Assembly (NCBI GenBank): GCA_034509735.1
Contig: JACGWO010000006.1
Coordinates: forward strand, 8,137,001 to 8,201,000
Source of the DNA: Sesamum alatum
Taxonomy: Eukaryota > Streptophyta > Magnoliopsida > Lamiales > Pedaliaceae
DNA: 64,000 nucleotides
Direction of reading: 5' to 3'
Position numbers and translations under genes: made by a program. Shown piece after piece: positions 1 through 9,039 of the stretch. Under the pieces are notes generated by a model. It saw only the letters and a program-made list of their open reading frames with translations. It had not been told where the DNA came from and did no database searches. How positions within the stretch are numbered: the first letter of the stretch is position 1; every line of letters begins with the position of its first letter.

Positions 1-150
1 TAACACCCAGTAATTAACTTGCCACCTAGGAGTAAATTACATCAACACATCTAGAGGCTAAATTTAATTACACAAATACTTCTCATTCTTTGTAAAATGA
101 CAGTTACACCCCTTGAGGGAGGATTGTGTAAAATTTCATCACTGAATAAG

Positions 151-858
151 CACTACAAGAAAATAATACAATAGCTACGGGAAAATTTGATGCTGCAATT
201 AGCATCGAGTTAATTAGTAAATAAAATTCTCATTGTTAATGTACAATGTTTAATATATACTATATATATTTAAATAATTCGTTGTTAAATTCATTAGCAA
301 GTAATTTTTTTATATGGGTTAAATGCATTTTTGGCTCCGTAACTTAAGTTGTTTGGCATTTTCGTCCTTTTAACTTTCTAGGATAACATTTTGGTCCTAC
401 ACTTTTTAATTTTCGTGATTTTAGTCCTTCTTCTGCAGGAGTTCACCCTTCTCGCCGGAAAAATGCATGTGTATTTCACATGATATATTGGGGCTTTTGT
501 TCCTATTGGCCCAATTCTGCCATCATTTTTGTCCTTTAACTTTTTAAGACAACATTGGTCCTACATCTTTTTAATTTTTGTAATTTTAGTCCTTTTTCTT
601 TGGATTTCACCCTTCTCGTCGGTGGAGGTGAACTACGGCGAACAATATGACTTAAATCGCAAAAATTAAAAAGATATATGACCAAAATGCAACCCTAAGA
701 AGTTAAATGATGAAAATGTCAAATAGCTTTACGGGACCAAAAATGCATTTAATCTTTTCTTGTATTATATGTTACAGATTAGCAATGAGAACTTTACTTG
801 TTAATTAGCACGACACTATTTTTTTTTTGTAGCTATTGAGTCATTTATTATAATAGTG
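151..858. mobile_element. Non-autonomous CACTA-type element (MITE)
   Basis: The left end reads CACTACAAGAAAATAATAC and continues into CAATAGCTAC. The right end, read on the minus strand, starts CACTATTATAATAAATGAC and also reaches CAATAGCTAC, so the terminal inverted repeats are about 28-30 bp with some drift. CACTA ends of this kind are typical of En/Spm-related MITEs. There is no coding capacity. The flanking 3-bp sites (AAG and TAC) do not match, so no target duplication survives. A separate palindromic element (316-754) sits inside it. A shorter relative lies at 2464-2571. Confidence 0.6.
316..754. mobile_element. Foldback (palindromic) element nested in the CACTA-type element
   Basis: The left arm starts GGGTTAAATGCATTTTTGGC and continues into a segment about TTTGGCATTTTCGTCC. 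The right arm is its inverse: ATGAAAATGTCAAATAGC, then ACGGGACCAAAAATGCATTT. The arms pair over much of the element, giving one large potential hairpin. I found no convincing target duplication. It resembles the other GGG-beginning foldback elements in this window. Confidence 0.55.
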
Positions 859-1011
859 TACTTATAATTGCAACTACCAATCTCAATGGTTGTACTTGCA
901 ATATTACAATGAAAATGGAGTGTTCGTATAATTAGACCTAATCTGACCGGCGTCATTAAAATTTAAAGAATTTCTCATTCTTCCATAGCACTATTGGTGG
1001 TGATCAAAGTC

Positions 1012-4000
1012 TTAAGCACTTGGAAGCAGAACGGTGACACCAACGGATGCAGCAAACAGGAGGACTAACAGGCCAGTGAAGTTTACTATGAGTGCTTCTT
1101 GACTTCGCCGCAGCCCTAAGAAAATAAACTTCTCGACCAAGCCAGTCTCAGCGCTTAAAATCGCCATGAAGAAGATAAGCAGCCCGAACACTGCGTGCCA
1201 TGGTGCGAGCCTTGCCCTTGTTGATGCTTGTGCACGAGGATACCAGAAGGAAAACAAGGAGAATAGCCACTGCATGCAGGTAGATAGATATTCAAACTGT
1301 CAATTTTTTTATTGAGACATGGCTGGCTAGCCTGCATGTGTTGTATACAGCACAGAGATCGAAGCACACTCGATGCGCATGTGTAAGTAATGGGCCGTTT
1401 GGTTTCGTGTTTAAATGGTATTTTCAACTTTCCATTGCTTTTTGAAATTGCGTTTGTTTGGTCCATTCTCGTTAAAAAGGGCCCAATCCCATTAAAAAAT
1501 TTTGCAGCATATGTCCATTGAAAATGCCTCTTCTATGTCCTTGTAGCATGTAGGGCTTCAGTTTTTCTTGTCTTTCCCCGTACCAGGTAGGCCTGCAAAT
1601 CTTAAATGGGATAAATGCAATTTACCCCATGTGATATAAGAAATGAACAAAAATTCGCCCTATAAAAAAATAATTAGCAAATTAACCGTCGTAATCTTAA
1701 AATGAAACAAATTAACCCCCTGTGTTTTCCCTTGATAGGGGGTAATTTGCATCATTTCTCAAAACACAGGGAAATAATTTGCTAATTATTTTTTCACATT
1801 AGAATTTTTGCTCATTTCTTATATCACATGGGTAAATTGCATTTATCCCCATCTTAAATATATGAATGGTAGAAGAAGAAGAGACATGAAAAATGACAAT
1901 ACTTGTCATATTGATTTTTTTTTTTTTAATTTTGTGATTTTACATTATAAAATTCAAATTCCATATATATTTATGATTGTGATAATCAAATTCAAACAAA
2001 TTCTGATTTCTTACACCTAATAACACAAGTTTGGAAACATACAATCCAGGCATATATTCATTTCTCGCACAAAAATTAATAAAGTATTTTCACTTCATAT
2101 GAAATGCTGGAAACTGAAATTAGAAATGAAAACAAAAACCAAACGAAAATTCCTGTCATATTTATTTAATTAAATAAAATAGAAGAAAACTAAAATAAAT
2201 GATCAAAGCGAACTAAAAAATAAATTAACTTTTAGATGTACATGAATAGAAAACTATCGATATAATAAGTAAGGAGAAATTATATTTTTGGTACTGTAAC
2301 TTTAGGTCGTTAGCACTTTTGATCTTATAAGTTTCTCTATTTACACATAGTTCGGATGACAAGGTGCAATTTATCCTTTTAACAAAAATTGAAAACGAAA
2401 ATAAGAATGAGAAGATATCTATAACTAGATGTGCATAAAACTTTTTCATTTTTGGTCACATTCAGTACAAGGAAATACTCAATAGCTACGAAAATTTTAT
2501 TTGCTAATTAGTTCAACGTTGATTTCAGCATCAAATTTTTTCGTACTATTGAGCCATTCATTTTCTTGTAGATATTATTTACGGAATTCTCACTTTTGAT
2601 CCAGTAACTTTCAAAAAGTAGTACTTTTGATCCCATAGTTACTTCCGTTAAATAGTGAGGAAAAATGTCACCTGGTCGTTAAATACATGAGACTAAAGTA
2701 CTATTTATTTAAAATTATGAGACCAAAAGTAATAATTCCGTAATCAACTAGACCAAAAGTGTAATGGTCCTAACGGCCACGTGCTAAGCACGTGTCATTT
2801 TTCATTAAACTACTTAACTGAAAGGTGTCATGAGACAAAAAAAATACTACTTTTTAAATGTTACGAGATCAAAAATGATAATCACATGACCAATGAGACC
2901 AAAAATAAAAAATCGTAAATTACGGAACTAAAAGTATTATTTCCCCTACATTTGAGTTTTAGATAGATAGGTGTGTCACCATATCCATAGATTTCTTTCC
3001 TCAAGATATATTCTTGGGTAGAATTTGAGTGGAAAACTCAAGAAAGTCAAATATGTGTGTTGAGTTTATTGTTATTCGAGGATTATTTGTCTGTAATATA
3101 TTTGTAAATGGAGAATATCGTTTCATAAGGAAATATATATATATATATATATATATTTATCATATTTAATACCCTTCAATATATTTATTATTTCTTTAAC
3201 AAGACAACTCTCTTTTTTGATGAATTTGGTCCGTCAATTATTTTATGCTCATGTACTTTTAAGTCAATACATTTTATTAGTTTTGGTCAATTTTTCACTT
3301 TATTTTTCTTCTCCTTCATTTAATTAAAGGTGTATTATAATAACCTTCCCTGAGGTTTAGTATAATTATGAGTACCTCCTCATTGTTTCAAAAATTACAA
3401 AGTTTGTAATTTTTAACCAAGGCCTAAAATGGTCCATTTTGCCCTTAATTTTTTTATAAATTGTAGAAAAATCAGTCGAGATAAATTACATTATTGCTCC
3501 TCTGTGTAAAAAATATAAGAAAACTCTCCATACGCATTTTTGTCCAAAACAATCTAGAAATTTTTAAAAAATAATTCAATCTACATAAAAGCATTTTGGT
3601 CAGTTCACACATAAAAATGGATGAAAATGAGTTATTTGTTAGACGGTTACAAATCTTGGGGAGGTATTTATAATTTTTGAAGCAACGAGGGGGTATCCGT
3701 AATTATGTCAAATCTCAGGAGAGGACACTATAATTCACCCTTTAATTAAATGAATATAATTTAAATTAAGTATACACATCGATTCACTACAAGAAATATA
3801 ATATTTAGCTATAGCTAAATACTATGGTTAATAATAAATGATCGTAGCAAATAGTTATTAACCACGACCACACAACAGTTGTTGGTTGTGGTTTTTTGCG
3901 GGGGGAACTAAAATATTTGTCATGGCTAAAAGTCATTGCAAATATTTTAGATGTGACAAATAATATTTTCATAGTGGAAAAGCTAGTTTTCTGCATCAAT

Positions 4001-6692
4001 TTTATTTCACCGTAGTTAATAATAATTATTTACCATGATTTTTAACCATAGTCATTAAAACTGTAACTAAAAGTAAATTTTTTTCTAACGAGTGTGCTCC
4101 ATTTGCTAGTATATATATGTGTGTATAATCATAAATATTACCTGGAGAGCAAAAAGGGAGATGGTAGAAATGCCCAACCAAGAATGTAAGGAATACATAT
4201 GAGGGATTCGGAGGTCATGGTGAAACTTGAACACTGCATATATACCAACAGCGCCAGCAACAAGCGCCAGCAAGTGCAGAAGCAGGTGAACTACTTTCTG
4301 CCTCCTCCTGATCATTGGAACTGTCTTGTAGGTCATAACAGCTGTGATCCAAACATTGCCACAATAGTTAATTTGCTAGATATATAAATGTTAGGGGATA
4401 TTCCCTACAAAAAAATATTAATAGGGGTAAATTACAACTACCCTTTAAGTTTTTTGTTATAATTACGAATGTAAGTACTCTTTCGATGAAAAATAATTAT
4501 GAAGTGTCCCTGGACAGTGAGGTGGAGATTACTACTTTACTCTTACTGGAAAGAAAAAATTGTTTGAGAAAATGTAAAAAGGTTGTGAGAGTGGGTGAAA
4601 AAAGGAATCCATAGGGCATATTAATCTGCAAAAGTATTTTCATTTTTTTTTAAAAAAATATTATAGTTTATAATTCAAAAGAGCATTTTGGTTAGTTCAC
4701 CACAAAGATGGAAGCTTAATGGAGGCTAACGGATGGGCTCATAGTTAGATGAATGTTTAAAATCAGGAATTATTTGTAATTTTTAAAACAACGATGAGGT
4801 ATTTATAATTATATCAAATTTCGGGGGAGGTGGTTGTAATTTATCCTATTAATAATAGTGACAAGATAGGGAAAATTGCATTTTTCTTCAATTTCGACTC
4901 TCTTCTTTCTTTTTTGCTCCAAGATTCGTCCTCTTTAAAAATAAGGGTAAATTACATCAGCACCTCCTAAAATTAGGTCAATTACATAACACATTTTATG
5001 CCCTTTATAAAATTATAAGAACACTCACTAAGAGTTTGTCGATTTAATTTACTCAAGGGGTGTACTAATTTTTCCTGAATAAGGGATATTTGTAATTACA
5101 ATTATACCCTCAAGGACGTAATTATAATTTTGCCCCTTGTATTACGTACTATAAGGAGTGATACAGTAGCATCCACTACAAAATAAATAAATTATTCTCC
5201 ATATTATAAATGAGTACGACTTATAAATCCTGACAAATCAAATAGCTAGTATCTACCACAATCATACCAAATTCATACGAAAATTTAAATTTCGACTATA
5301 ATTAATCAATATTCACTATGGTTTAATTAGTTGTGGCCAAAATACTTGCTATGGCTTTTATCTGTGGTTAATATTTGGGCCTCGCCTGCAGAACAACGGC
5401 TAGTAATTGTTACATAGTCATTATTAATTAGTATTCGCTATAATTTGAAAAAAAATTCAGTTCAGTAACTCCGGGGGTGGTATTTTTGGTCTTACATGAA
5501 TTGATTTTTATAATTTAGTCATATATCTTTAAATTTTTTGCAATTTTAGTCCTTTCCATCAATTTGGCCAAAAAATTGCAGGCAAAATGCTTTTTTGGTC
5601 CCGTAAGATTAGGGCATTATTTGTTTTGGTACCACAACTTAGGTAGGTGGATGTTTTAGTCCCATAAAACACGTTTTCAGTGTTTTTTGGTCCCATAAAA
5701 CACGTCGTCAGTTTTTTTTGTCCCAAAAATAACATGATATTTTGGGACCAAAAACACTGAAATTGGGACCAAAAAAATGAAAAACGTGACAAAAAACACT
5801 GAAATTGGGACCAAAAAAATGAAAAACGTGACATTTTGGGACCAAAAAAGCTGAAAAACATGTTTCATGGGACTAAAACAGCCACCTAACTAAGTTGTGG
5901 TACCAAAACAAATAATGTCATAATTTTACGGGACCAAAAAAGTATTTACCCCCAAAATTGCACGTGATCCAATTAAATTGCAATTTTAGTCTTGTAGCTT
6001 AGAGGTTGGCATTTTTGTTCATGCGCAAATTGTTATGGGACTAAAATTACAATTTAATTAGGTTATGTACAAGTCACATGCAATTTCTTGATCAAAAAAT
6101 GACTGAAATTGCCAAAACTTTAAAAGTTACCAGATTAAATCGTAAAAATCAATTCTTGTAGGACAAAAAATGACACCTCCTTAAATTACATGACCAAAAT
6201 TACAATTTTCTCCTATAATTTTTAACTATAATAATTAACCACGACAAAAAAATCATATTTCTCCTAAAAGTCGACCAATTAAATTACTTACCTTCTCCTG
6301 AAATCAAGACAAAACCAAGAAGCATGAGCAAAGGGTGAACCTGCATTCAAAACAACAAGTAGAATAAGGAGTAGCACTCCAAAGGGAAAATTTTATTTTT
6401 GGTCCCATATTTTAGAGTTTTTTTTATTTGGTCTCATTTGTTGTATTTGTATTACATTTTGTTTCATTTGTTTAATTTTTTCTCAAATTTGGTCTCAAAC
6501 AGCATATTCCGTCAAATTGTTAACGGAGCCGTCAATAGTGCAGGGTCTTGCCCCTAATAACAGATTTAACGGCTCCGTTAATAATTTGATGGAAAAATGT
6601 TATTTAAGATCAAATTTAAGAAAAAATTTAAACAAGTAAGACTGAATGTTAGACAAACAGGACCAAATCAAAAAAAGCCTTAAAATATGGAG

Positions 6693-6730
<38 letters not shown>

Positions 6731-6944
6731 TTTCCCGCACTCCAAAATAGTTATAATTCCTCATACAAAGACATGAAATTACATTGAAGATCTTGGCTTT
6801 GTCATCCGATCTAAAAGCAAGACCCTCCCGGAAGTGAAGCAGCCAAAGTAGCACCAAAGCGATGACTGCCAAAGCCACCAAGTGAGCCAACATTGTGAAC
6901 GGAAACGCAAGTGCTCGGTAGCCGAAGCTTCGTTTGGCGGCCAT
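1012..6944 (-). CDS. CYB561: Cytochrome b561 family protein (transmembrane ascorbate-dependent oxidoreductase), 4 exons
   Basis: Minus-strand exons: 6944-6783, 6340-6292, 4341-4142 and 1269-1012, all with GT/AG borders. They total 669 nt, or 222 aa, the usual plant CYB561 size. The joined protein has six hydrophobic segments. The four expected haem-ligand histidines are present: H56 (NVHPLLM), H89 (KVVHLLLH), H123 (YSLHSWLG) and H162 (APWHAVFG), with family-like spacing of 33, 34 and 39 residues. SGEAVMTYKTVP crosses the exon 2/3 junction in frame. Such proteins pass electrons from cytosolic ascorbate across the tonoplast or another membrane to monodehydroascorbate or ferric iron. Introns 2 (6291-4342) and 3 (4141-1270) are swollen by foldback and CACTA-type elements. 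The start is the first ATG of exon 1 and directly precedes AAKRSFGYRALAF. The reading is intact. The subfamily member and membrane are not determinable here. Confidence 0.93.
1608..1850. mobile_element. Foldback MITE with 9-bp target duplication
   Basis: This 243-bp element is almost wholly palindromic. The left end is GGGATAAATGCAATTTACCC, and the right end read on the minus strand is GGGGATAAATGCAATTTACC, both followed by a segment around ATGTGATATAAGAAATGA. It is flanked by a perfect direct repeat ATCTTAAAT (1599-1607 and 1851-1859). A 9-bp duplication is characteristic of Mutator-like elements. It lies in intron 3 of the b561 gene. Related copies are at 17046-17288 and 37442-37693. Confidence 0.85.
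2271..2947. mobile_element. Foldback element, interrupted
   Basis: The left side (GGAGAAATTATATTTTTGG) and the right side read in reverse (GGGGAAATAATACTTTTAG) are inverted copies of each other. The interior contains repeated phrases of the type ACTTTTGATCCCAT and their inverses. A small CACTA-like piece (2464-2571) and a second run of the same phrases lie inside, so this may be two overlapping insertions. Ends are approximate and no target duplication was found. Confidence 0.4.
2464..2571. mobile_element. Short derivative of the 151-858 CACTA-type MITE
   Basis: Left GTACAAGGAAATACTCAATAG and right (minus strand) TACAAGAAAATGAATGGCTC form an inverted pair. The interior phrases CAATAGCTACG and AAATTTGATGCTGAAAT match the larger element at 151-858. 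About 108 bp, non-coding. The terminal CAC appears mutated. Confidence 0.45.
3132..3156. repeat. (AT)n microsatellite
   Basis: An uninterrupted alternating AT run of about 24 bp in intron 3 of the b561 gene. Confidence 0.9.
3329..3740. mobile_element. Foldback element with 10-bp target duplication
   Basis: The left end starts GGTGTATTATAATAACC and the right end is the inverse-type CACTATAATTCACCC. Inner arms (for example GAGTACCTCCTCATTGTTTC against GCAACGAGGGGGTATCC) also pair. It is flanked by a perfect direct repeat TTTAATTAAA at 3319-3328 and 3741-3750; the motif is itself palindromic, so the true duplication may be 9 or 10 bp. Non-coding, in intron 3 of the b561 gene. Confidence 0.75.
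3785..4094. mobile_element. Small CACTA-type MITE
   Basis: It begins CACTACAAGAAATATAATAT and ends TTTCTAACGAGTG, whose reverse starts CACTCGTTAGAAA. The interior is rich in phrases such as GGTTAATAATAA and TTAACCACGACC in both orientations. About 310 bp, no coding potential. No matching 3-bp duplication is seen. A related start occurs at 5174. Confidence 0.55.
4434..4846. mobile_element. Foldback element with 8-bp target duplication
   Basis: The left end is GGGGTAAATTACAACTACCC and the right end read in reverse is GGATAAATTACAACCACC. It is flanked by direct repeats TATTAATA at 4426-4433 and 4847-4854. It shares phrases with 3329-3740, so the two are probably relatives. It lies in intron 2 of the b561 gene, close to exon 3. 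Confidence 0.7.
5450..6212. mobile_element. Outer foldback element hosting a second foldback element
   Basis: The left arm (CAGTAACTCCGGGGGTGG, then TTACATGAATTGATTTTTA) pairs with the right arm (TAAAAATCAATTCTTGTAGG, then GACACCTCCTTAAATTACA). The centre is occupied by the 5581-5953 element, which carries its own target duplication. Ends are approximate. A CACTA-like start at 5174 and matching phrases near 6218-6260 suggest the pair sits in a still older MITE. Confidence 0.5.
5581..5953. mobile_element. Foldback element with perfect 9-bp target duplication, nested
   Basis: The left arm (GGCAAAATGCTTTTTTGGTC, then GTACCACAACTTAGGTAGG) and right arm (CACCTAACTAAGTTGTGGTA, then GGGACCAAAAAAGTATTTACC) are near-perfect inverses. 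The centre holds short direct repeats of CACTGAAATTGGGACCAAAA. It is flanked by AAAATTGCA at 5572-5580 and 5954-5962. Long open frames here are artefacts of the repeat and carry no protein-like composition. Confidence 0.85.
6384..6736. mobile_element. Foldback element with perfect 10-bp target duplication and long A run
   Basis: The left end GGGAAAATTTTATTTTTGGT pairs with the right end AAAGGATTTTCCC. Inner arms (TTTAACGGCTCCGTTAA against TTAACGGAGCCGTCAA) also pair. The direct repeat GCACTCCAAA flanks it at 6374-6383 and 6737-6746. A homopolymer of over 30 A lies at about 6691-6726 just inside the right end. It sits in intron 1 of the b561 gene, about 45 bp from exon 1. Confidence 0.85.
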
Positions 6945-6980
6945 GGATGGATACTATGTATGAGAAAAGCCGATCGAGGA

Positions 6981-6992
6981 GGTTTATATATA
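6981..6992 (-). promoter_or_regulatory. Candidate TATA box of the b561 gene
   Basis: On the minus strand the sequence TATATATAAACC lies 37-48 bp upstream of the b561 start codon. This is a good match to the plant TATA consensus. It would imply a very short 5' leader (about 15 nt), so an alternative upstream start site is possible. Confidence 0.35.
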
Positions 6993-7542
6993 TAATGTTG
7001 ATTGTCTTAATTCTTACACTCTCAGAGTCTTCTTCCTAAGGGGGGTTTTCTTGTTTTCATCAACAGTGCATCAGCCGATCAAAGAATCAATCTCTTCTAC
7101 GAGGGTTTGTTGAACAAAAGAGAAACGAACAAGTTAAGAGGCTGATTAATTGATGAGTGATATATACTAACAGACGAAGGAGTTTAGGGGAAAGCGTCTT
7201 GCCGGCGGGGCATGCTGAGCAGTCTTGTTCTGAGGGATTTCATGATTAGTACTACTACTTCTATTTTTTAGCATTCTTTGGCTTTAATTAGTTCCTTTAT
7301 CTAGGGGATAAATGGCTTATTTATTATAATAACTAGGGGTATGCGGCACACTCGATGTGTGTGCAAAAATATTTAATTGATTTTTTTTCATAAATAAAGC
7401 AAAATAAATATAATATTGAAATGAGAGATTAAATAAATGTTAAGACAAAACAATAATTATAAAAATAACTGAGATTAAAATATATAATTTTGAAATAGAA
7501 ATTTTTGAAGTGAGAGAAAGAAAAATAAAAATAGCTAACACT
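6993..7542. other. Upstream region of the b561 gene, no further gene seen
   Basis: AT-rich intergenic sequence between the b561 promoter and the LINE insertion. I see no open frame with protein-like composition and no clear repeat structure. Confidence 0.5.
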
Positions 7543-7561
7543 AAATATTTACAAAGGTAAT
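7543..7561. repeat. Left target-site duplication of the LINE
   Basis: AAATATTTACAAAGGTAAT here matches AAATATTTATAAAGGTAAT at 12705-12723 at 18 of 19 positions. Long target duplications of this kind are made by target-primed reverse transcription. Confidence 0.92.
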
Positions 7562-7570
7562 GAAGGAATC

Positions 7571-9039
7571 ATGACTTCTCTCTCTCTCTCTCTCGCTTTG
7601 TGTAACCCTAACCCTAACACCGGAGGATCCAGCGCCAGTGGCTACTCGGAGGGCGGCACCGAGGCCCTGGATCCTAATGCCGCTGCACTGCCTCCTGCGG
7701 CCTTCAACATTTCTGCGTTCCTTAATCTTGTGGAACGCGTTCTGGACTCTGGCGATGATGACTCGCTGCATGCAATACGATTGCTGAAAAATCGTTGGGA
7801 AGCCAAGTATGGTGTAGGCCCCACGGCGGACGAAGCGATGCCTGCGGCTACAGGACAACACGATCCCCCTGCTGGACACATGGTGCCCGCGCCCGTACCT
7901 AATCCACAGGTATTGACAGCATGCCGAGGGCTCCCTTCACATCTATATACGGCGCCTACGGCAACGACCCCGTCCCTCCCTCCGCCGGAAGAGCCACCGG
8001 AGATCTTTGTGGGGGGCGTTAAGCTGAATACTGGACCTAGAAACACCATGCATGCATAACAGTTAGTGGAGGGTTTTTATAAGTCTACACGTAAAACCCT
8101 TAAATATGTCCCTCCGGAATTACAGAATGGTGAGATTGTGGTCCGGCCCACGGTGACGATGGCCGAGGTGGGTGCTCGAAAGTGGGAGGCTACGGCGGTG
8201 GGTTTCTTCCTCGGGAAAAACCCTACTTTCGGCATCTTAATGATTATGTGCGGTCTACCTGGTCAGGGGTGCAGGATGTCATTGCTACTACGGTGGGATT
8301 CTACTTCATTCACTTTGACACTGTGCAGGCCATGGACGAGGTTATAGAAGGGGGCCGTGGTTGTTCCAAGGGCAGCCTCTGTTGCTTCAGAAGTGGGAAC
8401 CGAGGATGAGCCTCAAGAAAACCAGCGTTAACGGAGGTCCCTGTTTGGATCCGGCTGCACCATCTTCCGGTGGAGTATTGGACGGAGGATGGCCTCAGTG
8501 TTGTTGCCAGTGGTGTTGGGAAGCCTCTGTATCAGGATAACGTCACGCGGAACTGCTCTTGGCTCGACTATGCGCGGGTTTGTGTCTTCCTGGATTATGC
8601 CTCTGTGTTGCCTAAGCGGCTAGTCGTTATGCTCCCGTCCGTGGGCGATACTTGCGGGGGGTCCGTGTAAAATTGATGTGGAATATGAGTGGCTTCCTAG
8701 TCGGTGTCCGTCTTGCCGTGCCCTAGGCCACTGTTGGAGCAATGCTCGGACAAGAGGCAGGCGCAGCAACCCCCTGTGCGCGTCTTTATTCCGAAGTCGC
8801 CAGCAGAACCGACACATGGGAGGCCCGCGGTGCCATCTGAGTGGGTTCCGCAGGCAGGCCCTGTGGCATGCGGGCGAGAAGTAGTGGACGGGACAGGCCC
8901 TATGCACCGCCAGGTGGAGTCCAAGGGTAAGGAAATTGTTGTCTACAACCCATTTGAGGTTCTCCAAGAAATGTCGGATGACTGGTGTACCAGCGATCAG
9001 AGCCCTAACAGCAGCAGCCCTTCCCAGGGTGATCCATGA
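7571..9039 (+). pseudogene. LINE ORF1 (DUF4283-type RNA-binding domain plus zinc-knuckle-like region), frameshifted
   Basis: The N-terminal part starts at ATG 7571 (MTSLSLSLALCNPNPN) and stays open to 8059 with a proline-rich linker. After a frameshift the DUF4283-like core follows in pieces: KWEATAVGFFLGK near 8180, then the segment with YFRHLNDYVRSTWSGVQD and VEYWTEDGLSVVASGVG. A cysteine-histidine cluster (CPSCRALGHCW) is seen near 8710. The end frame (8704-9039) closes with a TGA overlapping the ORF2 start. The family normally binds the element's own RNA to form the ribonucleoprotein. At least three frame changes are needed to read through, so this is a pseudogene. Confidence 0.8.

Noticed and set aside
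5559..5868. Overlapping minus-strand open frames rich in Phe and Ser
   Set aside because: They arise from the palindrome and its short direct repeats; composition is not protein-like.
7600..7622. Telomere-like CCCTAACCCTAAC
   Set aside because: Only two units, inside the start of LINE ORF1, and not the usual plant telomere unit; probably coincidence.
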